This document shows, one piece after another, positions 12,301 to 22,860 of a stretch of 64,000 bases of DNA. The translations under genes were made by a program, and so were the position numbers. The number at the start of each line of letters is the position of its first letter. Position 1 is the first letter of the stretch. The DNA is from Anticarsia gemmatalis (lineage: Eukaryota; Arthropoda; Insecta; Lepidoptera; Erebidae): contig NC_134765.1 in the NCBI RefSeq assembly GCF_050436995.1, forward strand, positions 6,909,501 through 6,973,500, written 5' to 3'. Below the pieces are notes generated by a model. That model searched no databases. It saw nothing but the letters and a program-made list of their open reading frames with translations, and was not told the DNA's origin.

Positions 12301-14411
12301 ACTTTAAACTGAATTTGGCGATTCGCCAAGTGCCTTATTCTGTGACTATCGAATTTTTTGTATTTTATTATAGAAATAGTAGTAAATTACCATTATTTTT
12401 ATGCAAACATAATATCGCGCCTTTTTCTCACAGGGGTAGACAGAGACCAAGGAAAGCTACGCCACTAGGTACCTCCCTTACAAGCTTCTCTTACCTCATT
12501 CACATGCTTACATCGTGTCATACAGTAATAATTTTAATAATTTTTGATAAGTATTTATTTGCTTGCTCTCTGTTATTATAGTCTGACTACAGCAATATAA
12601 AGATCACAATATGAGAAGTACATATAGGTAATTATGTAGATAATGTTGTCAGTACAAGAAAGCTAAACAAATTAAGATGGTAACAATCCTTGACCCACTG
12701 ACGCAAAGACAAGCACTTCACAATAAATTGACGAGCACTTTTGGAACGTTGTTCCTATAATAATACAACGATTGTGTATATAGGAATTATCGACACTTAT
12801 TTTCCGGGAACATCGAGAAGAATATATTGCTTATCCTGTAACCTGTGTCGGTCCCGCATCATGAGGAAATCTTGTCATTAATAAAAAATAGTACGTAATT
12901 ATTGTGTAAATCAACGGAAATTATCTTTGATTGCTTAGATTTGGTATTTTTTAATATGCAATAACGCCTTAATTGAATATCTGATTATAAAACTGGAGGT
13001 TGACAAAAACCGATGAAAAGGGAAAAAACTGAAAATTCATATGTTTTTTTCTGTGTAAATTATATTACAGGGTATTTTTTTAGTACACCATATTGCACCA
13101 TCTCACATTATCTGTTAAAAAAATACTATTAATGGTAATAAGATAAAGCTAAAACAATTAGATTTTCATCCAACAATCGTACGTTCTCAGAATAAGGCTT
13201 CCAGAGAGACTAAAGTGTTCAAGTTTAAAACACGGCTAAATAGTTGGTTAGTTCGAGACTGTATTTATGTCGTGGGTTAAATACCAACTAATATCGGGAA
13301 AGTGTTAGACTAAATAACTACCGCAGAGTACGGAATAAATAACGTGAGGAAAACTGCTTAGTTTGGGAAAATAAGCTTTTTGTCGGTAAAGATTAGTTTT
13401 ATATCAGTTTATAAGTGTCTATCAATAAAAAGGTATGGTTTATGGGTAACTTACTAGGTTTTTATTTTAACCGACTTCAAAAAGGAGAAGGTACTGTGAT
13501 GGAGTTATTGTTTTTAGATATTTTAGCTGTCTTATATCCTGAAGAAATACAAAGGCTACTTTTCTAAAACCAACCCTTCAGCGGCTTAAATATGGGATAG
13601 AAGAAATGGCGCGTGCGTAGTACCGTGTATAGGTTTTTTTATTTTACTACATTACTCACTTCCACATAGTTTATACATAGGTACAATTTGTTAATGAAAC
13701 TAAATCAAATAGAAACAAAGACGTAACTTGGTTGTGTTATAACTACCTTATACTCCTTACGTAAGGGCATCTAGGTACAAAGATATTTGCCGTGGACCAC
13801 AAACTCCAGGGACTCAGGACTTCAATACCTAGTTGTTAGCTAAAACTGGCCTTTGTCTCCATATTATATACCTATACTAGCTTTTGAACGTGATTCTGTT
13901 CGTGATATTGCCAAGAAATAAGACTGAAATGCTTTTTTTGTATCTAAATTTAAAAAAAACGGATCAACTTAAATATAAAAAAAAACTCAAATAATACACC
14001 TCAATTGCTCTACCCGTAAAAATAGTAGCCCATGTTATATTCCAGGTGACAGTTTTTGAACTTGCCAGTTTTTTCCTCATTAGTTCAGTCATTTTCAAAT
14101 GATAGAAAACCAAAATGTAATTTTGTACATAAATTATGTATCTACGGTACGGTATAATAATAATATTATAGGTAAATGACCATAGATAACACTAAATGAA
14201 TTGAATGGTCCTTATAATTTACTAAAGAAACTGAAGTGTGATCTGAATTTACTGCAACTGAGTTTAGTTTCGCTTTTTCAAGACAGTATTTTCGAATTCG
14301 TCTTGAGAAAGCATCCGTTCTTATTATTCCGCTCCAGAAGCTGAGCGTTAGTCTAAACAAATATTGTTTATTTAAATTCAGGATCTAAGCCAGTACAGAA
14401 ATTGTGTGTGT
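9302..14411 (+). other. Long stretch without recognised exons
   Basis: Presumed intron of the gene starting at 9228. It is AT-rich. Recognisable items are a TE-like segment at about 12410-12470 (tttttctcacaggggtagac, a repeat common in moth genomes), a motif at 13468-13495 (accgacttcaaaaaggagaa) that is the inverse of 1573-1600, and two short palindromic tracts built from taggtatct at about 11511-11545 and 11874-11935. The reading frame at 12270-12581 crosses the TE-like segment and is not taken as a gene. Confidence 0.5.
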
Positions 14412-14535
14412 GAATATATAACATCACGCTACAGTCATTAGGAGCGGAGTAGCAACGAAAAATGTTTCAAAAATGGGTAAAATTTTGACTCATTCTCTTA
14501 AGTGACGCAAGCGAAGTTGCGCGGGTCAGCTATAG
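14412..14535 (+). mobile_element. Helitron 3' fragment
   Basis: It matches the 3' half of the Helitrons at 20.6, 28.0 and 58.3 kb (catcacgctac, then gtgacgcaagcgaagttgcg with the terminal hairpin and gggtcag). It ends in CTATAG rather than CTAG. The 5' half is missing. Confidence 0.6.
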
Positions 14536-14766
14536 TTGATAAAGAAAGACGATTGTTAGGTAACTGATTTTCTTTGGTAGGTGTTTTAACAAAACTTGTT
14601 CTTATACTATTTTCTGTGACACTTGGAATCTAGCTGCTAAATATATCGTCTAGGAAACTTAAGACGCGCTGATAAGTCTTACATACAAAATTACTACTAC
14701 AGCTACTCGACTCTCAATAGTCGACAGGTAGCAGTAGTAGAAAAATACTGTAAAATTATTTAATAA

Positions 14767-14824
14767 AACAAAAAAACAAACAAACAAAAAATCAAACATT
14801 TTCTCTTTATAATATTAGTATAGA
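14767..14824 (-). mobile_element. Helitron 5' fragment
   Basis: Reading the minus strand, TCTATACTAATATTATAAAG begins at 14824 and is followed by a gtttgtttgtttg tract, as in the complete copies. Only the 5' terminus is present. Confidence 0.55.
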
Positions 14825-15212
14825 TTGCGGCTTCGGTATGGAATTAACAGACAGAATACAAACACTCACATATATTACTAGCAAAAACATCTACATAGGT
14901 AAACGTGACTACAATATTTATAGTAAACTTTCGTATTAAATTTTACGAGTAATTTCGTAAACAAACTAGGCCAACTATTTATGAGCATATGAAAAATGAC
15001 AGTGTAGATAATCAGTGTGTTTTGTGTTTGTTTGATAACAAAGTTTGAACGAAATATGGATGAAGGGTGCGTACAAAGGCAATACTTATTAAGGAGGGGA
15101 TAGAAAGGGTTTCGGTGGCAAAAATATATTGAAATATTATGGGGGTGTTTTAAATAATGTTGAAATAATCTTCTTTTTATGGTACGCTTAGTGATCAACC
15201 TAGTGTCAAAGT

Positions 15213-15478
15213 TGTTTCAGCCGCCCAAAAGTCTTTGATGTGACTTTACGAATGTTATCTTAAATGACAACCGGGACTCTCCGAAGCACGAAGTGGTTCG
15301 AATACCACTATGCGGTCATCCATCTCTGGAATGACTGCGCTAAGGTTTGCTTAATCCACAAATTGTTTACCGACCATTGAGCGCCACTGGCTATGGGCGT
15401 CATTAAGATAATAAGGCATTAGAAATGCACGTGACGGACTGCATTATTACGCAAGCGAATCCGCGGTGGTCAGCTAAT
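15213..15478 (-). mobile_element. SINE with 5S-rRNA-like head, divergent subtype
   Basis: On the minus strand TTAAGC is followed after exactly 26 nt by TGGATGACCGC, matching the 5S rRNA internal promoter arrangement (TTAAGC, 26 nt, TGGGTGACCGC). Downstream is ttcgaaccacttcgtgcttc. The 3' part differs from the copies at 881 and 27290, so this is a second subfamily. The boundaries are approximate. Confidence 0.5.
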
Positions 15479-16470
15479 TACTCTAAAAGTCTAACAATAG
15501 CCGTTTACTTTAGATAAACTATATTACATTTTTTTAAACTATTGTGCTACAAGTTTATAACATTTAGCGTACGTTCGCAACCAAAAAGCAACTCGGTGTA
15601 AAAGTGGTTTTGAATAAAAACGTTGTTGAATATTCAATTAGTAAGCATCAGCATTTAGGGTTTGATTCTGTGTCGAATATTATAGTAAATTTTAAAGAGT
15701 GTTGACATTGTTTTGATAAATTCAGTGACGGTCGATCCTCCAAATAAATAGTTATTTTCTTAGTAAAAGTGTAGTGTTACAAAGAACAACGAGTTTCGTT
15801 GTCCCATCTTATGCTTCTGCCTTACGCCATAATATGATGCTAACTGCTGAATTTTGGTACGTTACGTAGATACACAATGCTTTAAATTTACATCGCCCAT
15901 TATACCTAGATATTGACAGCGCAGATTCCCATTATAAACTTATCAGATATCGAGACAGTTAGACCGTGAAGCCTTACTCAAGCACGACCAAATCTAACAA
16001 ATAATTATTAATCAAGTAAAAAATCCATGTCTCATTCAAATGCAAAATCCAAAAAAATACTCAGATAACGCATCATAATGAATCACGTTGAAATTCAAAT
16101 AACCTTTCAGAGTTTTCAGTACACCTATTAGCTTTCTACGAATGCAATTTTATTCCCAGTACCGATCCAAAGGTGAACAATTAGGTATAAAGGTGTGTGG
16201 TCACGCGAGGTTATTATCAAATTATAAAGTAGTTTGCATAAACATTGTGTTCTGGGGTTTATGTTGTTACATTATAAATTTGTGCCAGCTTGTGTGAGCT
16301 TGTGAATTTTCTCATTATGTCTTTATTAGGCTTTAATAGGATTTGGTATTTTGAATGTTTCGTTATTTATAATTTTATATTAAAAACTATTTTTATGACG
16401 ATTGAGCAGATTTTTTGTACATTAGTAGCGCACTGAGGATGATGCTTACTATAACCGATTGTACACGTAA

Positions 16471-16557
16471 GGGGCTTTGCACACAACGTTTTTTAAACGC
16501 ACTGTCAACGTGCGTTCAAATAACACGCGTTTTAAAAAATGCCGTGTCTAAAGGTCC
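16471..16557. mobile_element. Foldback element (MITE-like)
   Basis: The left arm ggggctttgcacacaacg, then ttttttaaacgc, is an imperfect inverse of the right arm gcgttttaaaaaatgccgtg, then tctaaaggtcc. The arms are about 30 bp with a spacer of about 25 bp. No second copy was seen in the window. Confidence 0.45.
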
Positions 16558-17109
16558 TAAAATGTTTATGCGATAAGTACCTACCCACGAAAATATGTAA
16601 CCAAAGTTTTTATAAGAGGAGCACCTAAAGAATCGTCCTCCGCAAAAACTAACTGTCTGTATATACTATACAACAAACTCAAAATTCATTGCACCGAAGC
16701 CTCTACTAAATTTTGGATCAAGTTAAACTACCAAACTAAAATTAATCCTGTCCATATTTCCAATACGAAAAAGAGTTAGAAGTTGAAAATCTCCGTCAAT
16801 TTTTGCATAGTAATGCATCAATATTACACATTCATTTATTCAGTATCATGTCGACGTCCAATAATACGAAGCCAACTTTGGCCGGACTAAATTTAAATAG
16901 CTGAAAAATATTTGCAAAAAGATATTTCAATGTGAAACTATTTTTATTATGCGGAATTCTAGTGGCGATGTAAATTATGAACGGGGCTTTGGTATTTTGT
17001 ATTTATTATGAATTGAGTTCATAACGATGTTTAAAGTTTTAACGTATTGTAATTTCACGGTTGTATTTTCCTGTTATACTATGTGCAGTTTTGTGGCAGG
17101 TATTTTATT

Positions 17110-17240
17110 CAGTAGCGCAATTTTCCGCAGTCGGTATTATCGAGTATCGATAGTTTGAAATTTACTGTAAAAGTGACATCCGCTAGATGCGCTTATCAGA
17201 TTTTCGTACAGTTTCTCGATAGTTAATAGTGGTAGAGAAT
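17110..17240 (+). mobile_element. MITE family A, copy 2
   Basis: It begins cagtagcgcaattttccgca, then atcgagtatcgatagtttg and ends ttaatagtggtagagaat. It has diverged from copies 9 and 10 but has the same block order. Confidence 0.6.
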
Positions 17241-17394
17241 AAACTTCATTCTCTAAGCATTTCTAAGCTGATAAATCAGATCGTCTTATTTTTTACATTT
17301 AATTTAGTCCTTGTTAAATATAGGTATTTTGTTGTCTTATAAAGCCTGCACAGTTAGGATTTTTTTAGCAGCGCTCGTTTTCAAAGCGAATGCG

Positions 17395-18672
17395 TTGAAG
17401 TGGCAATGTTACATCCATACAAATTACGTATTCCATTTCTTTATTTTTAAATGACACTATCTGTTACTCCGAAACCCTCCCTCCCCCTCCTTTTTATCAC
17501 ACCAATATAGATTTGTATATAAAATCAAATTCACTATACAGCAGCAAAGTACATCAATCACTTCATCACCCTTTCTTAACAACATGTATTTAACAACTAT
17601 CAACCATCAATTACACCTACAAAACTAAAATACACCTTCTAAAAATGCTCAAACTAATTCAAGTAGACTTGTAGTTTTGAAATCCGCACACACAGTTCCC
17701 GGGTGAAGTAGAGCACGTTATTTTAACGAGGCGGACCTGTGATACGAAGATTAACAGTCCGTTGACAAGTGACTTGTTTGATGACTGACCTTTGTATTTG
17801 AGTGACTTGTTTGTTTTGTTGAATGTTACTTTGAAGTGGGAATGTTACAAACATGCACATTACGTATTCATTTATTTTCTTTTTAAAAGACACCATCTGT
17901 TACTATAAAACCTCCTTTTTATCACACCAATATAGATTTGTATATAAAATCAAATTCACTATACACCAGAAAAGTACACAAATCACTTCATCACCCTCTC
18001 TTAACAACACTGTATTTAACAACTATGAACCAATTACACATACAAAACTAAAATTCACCTTCTAAAAATGCTTAAACTAATTCAAGTAGACTTGTAGTTT
18101 TGAAATCCGCACACACAGTTCCCGGGTGAAGTAGAGCACGTTATTTTAACGAGGCGGACCTGTGATACGAAGATTAACAGTCCGTTGACAAGTGACTTGT
18201 TTGATGACTGACCTTTGTAGTTGAGTGACTTGTTTGTTTGTTGAATGTTACGTTGAAGTGGGAATGTTACAAACATACACATTACGTTTTTTTTTTTAAA
18301 CGACATCATCTGTTACCCCAAAACCCTCCCTCCCCCTCCTTTTTATCACACCTATATAGATTTGTATATAAAATCAAATTCACTTTAGCAAAATACACCA
18401 ATCACTTCATCACCCTCTCTTAACAACACTGTATTTAACAACTATGAACCAAATACACATACACAACTAAAATTCACCTTCTAAAAATGCTCAAACTAAT
18501 TCAAGTAGACTTGTAGTTTTGAAATCCGCACACACAGTTCCCGGGTGAAGTAGAGCACGTTATTTTAACGAGGCGGACCTGTGATACGAAGATTAACAGT
18601 CCGTTGACAAGTGACTTGTTTGATGACTGACCTTTGTATTTGAGTGACTTGTTTGTTTTGTTGTATGTTACG
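17395..18672 (+). repeat. Three-unit tandem repeat, about 420-436 bp per unit
   Basis: The units are 17395-17830, 17831-18252 and 18253-18672, each starting ttgaag(t) and ending tgttac(g/t). A 146-bp block is identical in all three (17651-17796, 18074-18219, 18493-18638). It includes cacagttcccgggtgaagta and gaggcggacctgtgatacga. The AT-rich first half of each unit differs by substitutions and small indels. A fourth unit starts at 18673 but is cut off after a few bases. The short translatable frames inside each unit differ between units, so it is not read as coding. Confidence 0.9.
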
Positions 18673-20638
18673 TTGAAATTGTAGTGAGTAGGTTAATTTT
18701 TGTGTGGTGTTATTGTTTGAAAATAGGGATCTAATATGTCTCTCGCTATGCTTTGTTGTGTAATAGCCATCTAAGAGGTGAGATGCACCAAAGTTGTAAT
18801 ATATCAGGACTGCATATTCAGTGGTCTAATTTTTTATACCTGTCGTGTTTTAAAAATCATCTTCTCTTCCTTACAAACTCTATTTGTCGTTATTTCCAGA
18901 CACAATAGTCTCCGTATCATTTCTCAGATATCCAAAGACAACCTTACTTGCTATGATGCAGCTTGCTTGAGTAAAGCTCTAGCTCTCTTCTAACCCTTAG
19001 CAGAATCGCTTCATGAACTATAGTTTCCGAAACTTTAATTAAATAAACAAATCAACATCAAACGATAAAATAATAAAAACCCGATGAATGAAAGGTATGC
19101 GTATACACCCTAAAATATTATTAAATATGAAATGTTAGGCCTTTGTGGGTACGTGTGTATGAATTTATTATTTACCGCAAAATATTCAAACGGGCCGTGT
19201 AATCCGATTATAAGTTATAGGTTAACCAAATTGTGGTCGGGTTTAACCCTTAAAATTATCAACTTAGGATTGACAGGGTTAAAACTACTACCTGGACTTA
19301 TATTGTAATGGGTCACTGGTATATAGGCTTACTTATGTAAGTGCGATGAAAGAACTTAATTATACCAAACTTGATAAACCTTTCTATTTTTCTTTGTTAC
19401 TTACAAGCTGCAGAATGTTTTTCATTATTTTTCAGAAATAATAAAAAAAAATAGTTCTTGTAAGAAACGCCGGGGGCGCTGATCAGGTTTTCATACAAAG
19501 TTTGTCAATAGCTAATCGGTTGTCGATGGTACCGATTGTAGAAAATAGAGCTTTTTTAAATGAAGCAAATAATGGACTTTTTTGGGCAAGACAATTTAAG
19601 TCCACGCAGTTTAGTGGACGACAGTTCTAGTTTTCCTACAATCCTAAGATTCAAAAAACATCTTCAAATTAATATTTAAGGATAATTTAATTTACTTTAC
19701 ATCATCTTTTATCAAATCAACTGCTTAAAAAGTACTTATGAGTTTATTAGTAAGCCATTCATATAGACAGTCGAACAGTTAGAAAAACTAATCAAATAAA
19801 ACAAGTTAGACAGCTCTCGAACTTGCCAACAATGGGCTTAAAACAGAAAGTTTCTACAAATTTCTATTAAAATGAACATCTGAACTTTGATGAGTCATTC
19901 GCGTGGTGTAAGTTGACTACTTCGTCCGAGACGCTAAGTCAGTCAGCCGGACAACTATGATGAAAATGGAGGTGCATTTAAAAAAAAACACCTACTTCTT
20001 GTGTGTCATAGTAAAGATAAAAACTTAAATCCAAGTTTTAAATATAAACTGGTCAGAATTAGCTAAAACAATGTCTGAAAAGACAACCTCAAAAGTATTC
20101 AAAAGAATTTGGTAACATGTCAAAATGATGTGCTATTATAATATTTTTTCTTAGCCAAATAAGCCTTTCAAAATAACCCTAAAAACTAAATTTATCAAAT
20201 GTTTATTATTCATTAAATTTTGATCTAGTTTGATACGATTTTTCTAAGCCATAAATCACGAAATTCATAGTGTAATATGTGCGTCATAAATGTTAATAAT
20301 AAAGTACTAAAAGTAATTTATGATCAATCGCTTTGCCTTACTCAATTCCATCAGATATGAATTTTAAGAGAATGCAAATTACGATCCTCTCCAAATACCT
20401 ATAAATAACTCAAAAAGTCATATTTATAATTCGATTTTAATGTAACTGAGTTAAACGTTAAGATAAATGTTCTTTACCTTGAATATTTTATTCATAACTT
20501 AACTTTTGAAAAGCATTTTACATTAAAGTTTCATGTAAATTCGTGTTAGTAATAAGATCTCATTGCAATATATTTTAACAGCGATACACTGAATTGTATC
20601 GATCGTTTATAATAATTAATTTTGTATTTTAAACATAA
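18673..20638. other. AT-rich, one MITE copy only
   Basis: Apart from the MITE family A copy at 19451-19550, I see no exon, RNA or named repeat. Confidence 0.5.
19451..19550 (+). mobile_element. MITE family A, copy 3 (partial)
   Basis: Only the second half is present: atagttcttgtaagaaacgc, then ggcgctgatcaggttttcat and caatagctaatcggttgtcg. The distal terminus is diverged. Confidence 0.6.
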
Positions 20639-20904
20639 CTAGCTGACCCGCGCAACTTCGCTTGCGTCACATAAGAGAAAATGGGTAAAAATTTTCCCCG
20701 TTTTTGTAACATTTTTCACTGCTGCTCTGCTCCTATTGGTCGTAGCGTGATGATATATAGCCTATAGCCTTCCTCTGTACATGGGCTATCTAACACTGAA
20801 AGAATTTTTCAAATCGGACCTGTAGTTCCTGAGATTAGCGCGTTCAAACAAACAAACAAACAAACAAACAAACAAACTCTTCAGCTTTATAATATTAGTA
20901 TAGA
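20639..20904 (-). mobile_element. Complete non-autonomous Helitron
   Basis: Minus-strand element starting TCTATACTAATATTATAAAG (from 20904). It has a (gtttg)n microsatellite, and the 3' end has the hairpin cgcaa/ttgcg and gggtcagCTAG. It is inserted between A (20638) and T (20905). At 266 bp it is the longest copy here and a suitable reference for the copies at 27997 and 58313. Confidence 0.8.
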
Positions 20905-22295
20905 TTATCTTGAAAATTGTACACCGTAAGAGTCTTATGTTTTTGCTGCAATATAAAAGGTAAAGTAATTTTGTCTGTCTGTCTGTGGGCCCTTTTACGA
21001 GTAAACTACTGAACTGGTAGTGATACCGCCGATTTTGATCATGAAAATTACAAGTACCTAGGTATTCACATAAATTCTAAGGTTACCTGAAATTAAAATT
21101 TCAGTTAATTAAAAAATAAATATCAACCAATACAAAAATGAATGAAATATCGTACCTAAATCAATTTGTCAACCAAAATTTTACACTCGAAGGGTCGCGT
21201 CTAAAGTCGTCATGTTACGTCGACCGGACAGTACAGTTCCTTAGGGATTAAACTTTTAATTAGAGGATTTTCTGTGCGGTAATCATTGTCGCGAACAAAC
21301 CGGCTGTAATAGAGAAAAAAAGTATTTTTTACCCGACTCAAACTTAAAGGTAGTGTAATGTTTTTTTGCAGTTTATATTTTCATATGAAATTTACTGAAC
21401 GCCACTTAACCTGCATTATTGTACGATTAAGTTGTTATAAGTAATTTTACATTGACTTTCTATCAAGATTTGTGTAAGGTATACTTAGTTTGTTTTGCAC
21501 AGAAGAGGCGAAATTAGGTTAATACAATCTTCAAACGCTACTTTTCGAAGTTAAGTTACCTTCGAAGGTTTCTTTATGAAAATCAATTTTTTTCTGCCTC
21601 ATTTTGTGATTTCCTCAAGTACTTACATACAAAACTATTATAATAGGAGTAATTCAGACTATTAAATTATAAATGTGAAACGTAATTTTTATGTTTATAT
21701 TTCATTATTTTTATTTCATGTGGTAACCGCTGGACCAATTTCATAACAATTTGGAGGGGTGATAAATAATTTCTCGAAAAAAGGGTGATATTTCCATGAA
21801 CGGAGCCGGGGATATAATCTAGTTAATAAATAAATCATTATTCCCATGGCAGGAAAGTTTAAAATGCACCAATTTAAGTGACCCGACTGCCCTATATATT
21901 ATTGTTTAATGTCCTAAACTAACAAACGGGATTTCGTTATTATTTGTTGGGGACAAGGAAAAGGGTCAAAGGGTTATTCTATTAGCACAGAATATTATTA
22001 AACGCGTACGTTTTGATTTGTTATGTTAAGTAAGTGATTAGGGAGAGGATGTGACAAGCTTGTAGGTACTGTGTATCTGGATAAGATACATTTTCGATAT
22101 GATAGAGAATCCTTGCGTATTCCTAGTGAGAGTTACCATGTTAGTGTCAGACCTTATACTTACTATAATTATCTAAAGACTTTTCCAGGACAATAACAAA
22201 GACTTCTAACGTGTTTTCCAACATGCATATTATTATAAGAATACATAAAGTAATAGAACCAAAAGCCGAACAGAAGCCTGTCCTGAAACTATTTG
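20905..22295. other. AT-rich, minor TE-like fragments
   Basis: At 20955-21075 there is a fragment resembling a Helitron 5' region (ttttgtctgtctgtctgtgg). At 21652-21812 a possible Helitron-like unit ends ggggatataatCTAG|T. Neither is firm. No exon was seen. Confidence 0.35.
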
Positions 22296-22433
22296 TCCTG
22301 GATGTCAATTTATCTATATATAAGTATGTATTTAGAAGTATATAAGTATGTTTATCAGTTATTTGGTTACCATAGTACAAGCTCTGCTTAGTTTGGAATC
22401 AAATGACCGTGTGTGAAAAAAAAAAAAAAACAA
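22296..22433 (+). mobile_element. 5'-truncated SINE fragment ending in a poly-A run
   Basis: It matches, in sense orientation, the 3' portion of the minus-strand SINEs at 42337-42610 and 59221-59490 (ataagtatgtatttagaagt, then accatagtacaagctctgct and aaatgaccgtgtgtga). It ends in 15 A residues. The tRNA-like head is absent, which is typical of 5' truncation on retrotransposition. Confidence 0.65.
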
Positions 22434-22685
22434 CTGTCCAAAAAACTCGAATGACTCATGATTACATCGGAGCTACGCTTAACCTATATTATATTTGTAT
22501 GCATATGAAAGTAATGCAAGAACAGTGAACAGGCAATCGCATTCATCATAATTCCTAATATCATACGAACTTTGAATCCAACTGTAAGAATCTCAAACAA
22601 AATAAATTCTACAATATAGACAATACTAGTTGCAAGTCCATTAATCTTAGTGTTTTGGCATGGCCAGTGCACATTGACACCTGTT

Positions 22686-22860
22686 AGCACGGGAGATGGA
22701 TGACCGCTCTCGTCATAAAGCCTTGTTCACCTTCTGAACCGGACTAGAGAACTGTTTCTGCCTATTTGGGCACAGACGGTGTGGTAATTGGAAGGTTAAT
22801 GATCCGTTGCATTCCTTATGAATATGTGTGGATACCTACCGAAAGGATAAAGTGACAGGT
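22686..22860 (+). mobile_element. Possible 5S-like SINE fragment
   Basis: It starts inside the head at agatggatgaccgctctcg, which resembles the 5S promoter box found in the other 5S-like insertions. The 3' part (actgtttctgcctatttggg) is unlike theirs. Boundaries are uncertain. Confidence 0.3.

Noticed and set aside
12270..12581. A 103-codon plus-strand frame
   Set aside because: It runs through a segment (tttttctcacaggggtagac) that is a common moth repeat, and has no domain or splice context.
17395..18672. CRISPR-like or satellite array
   Set aside because: Only three long direct units, no short repeat-spacer structure, and a eukaryotic context.
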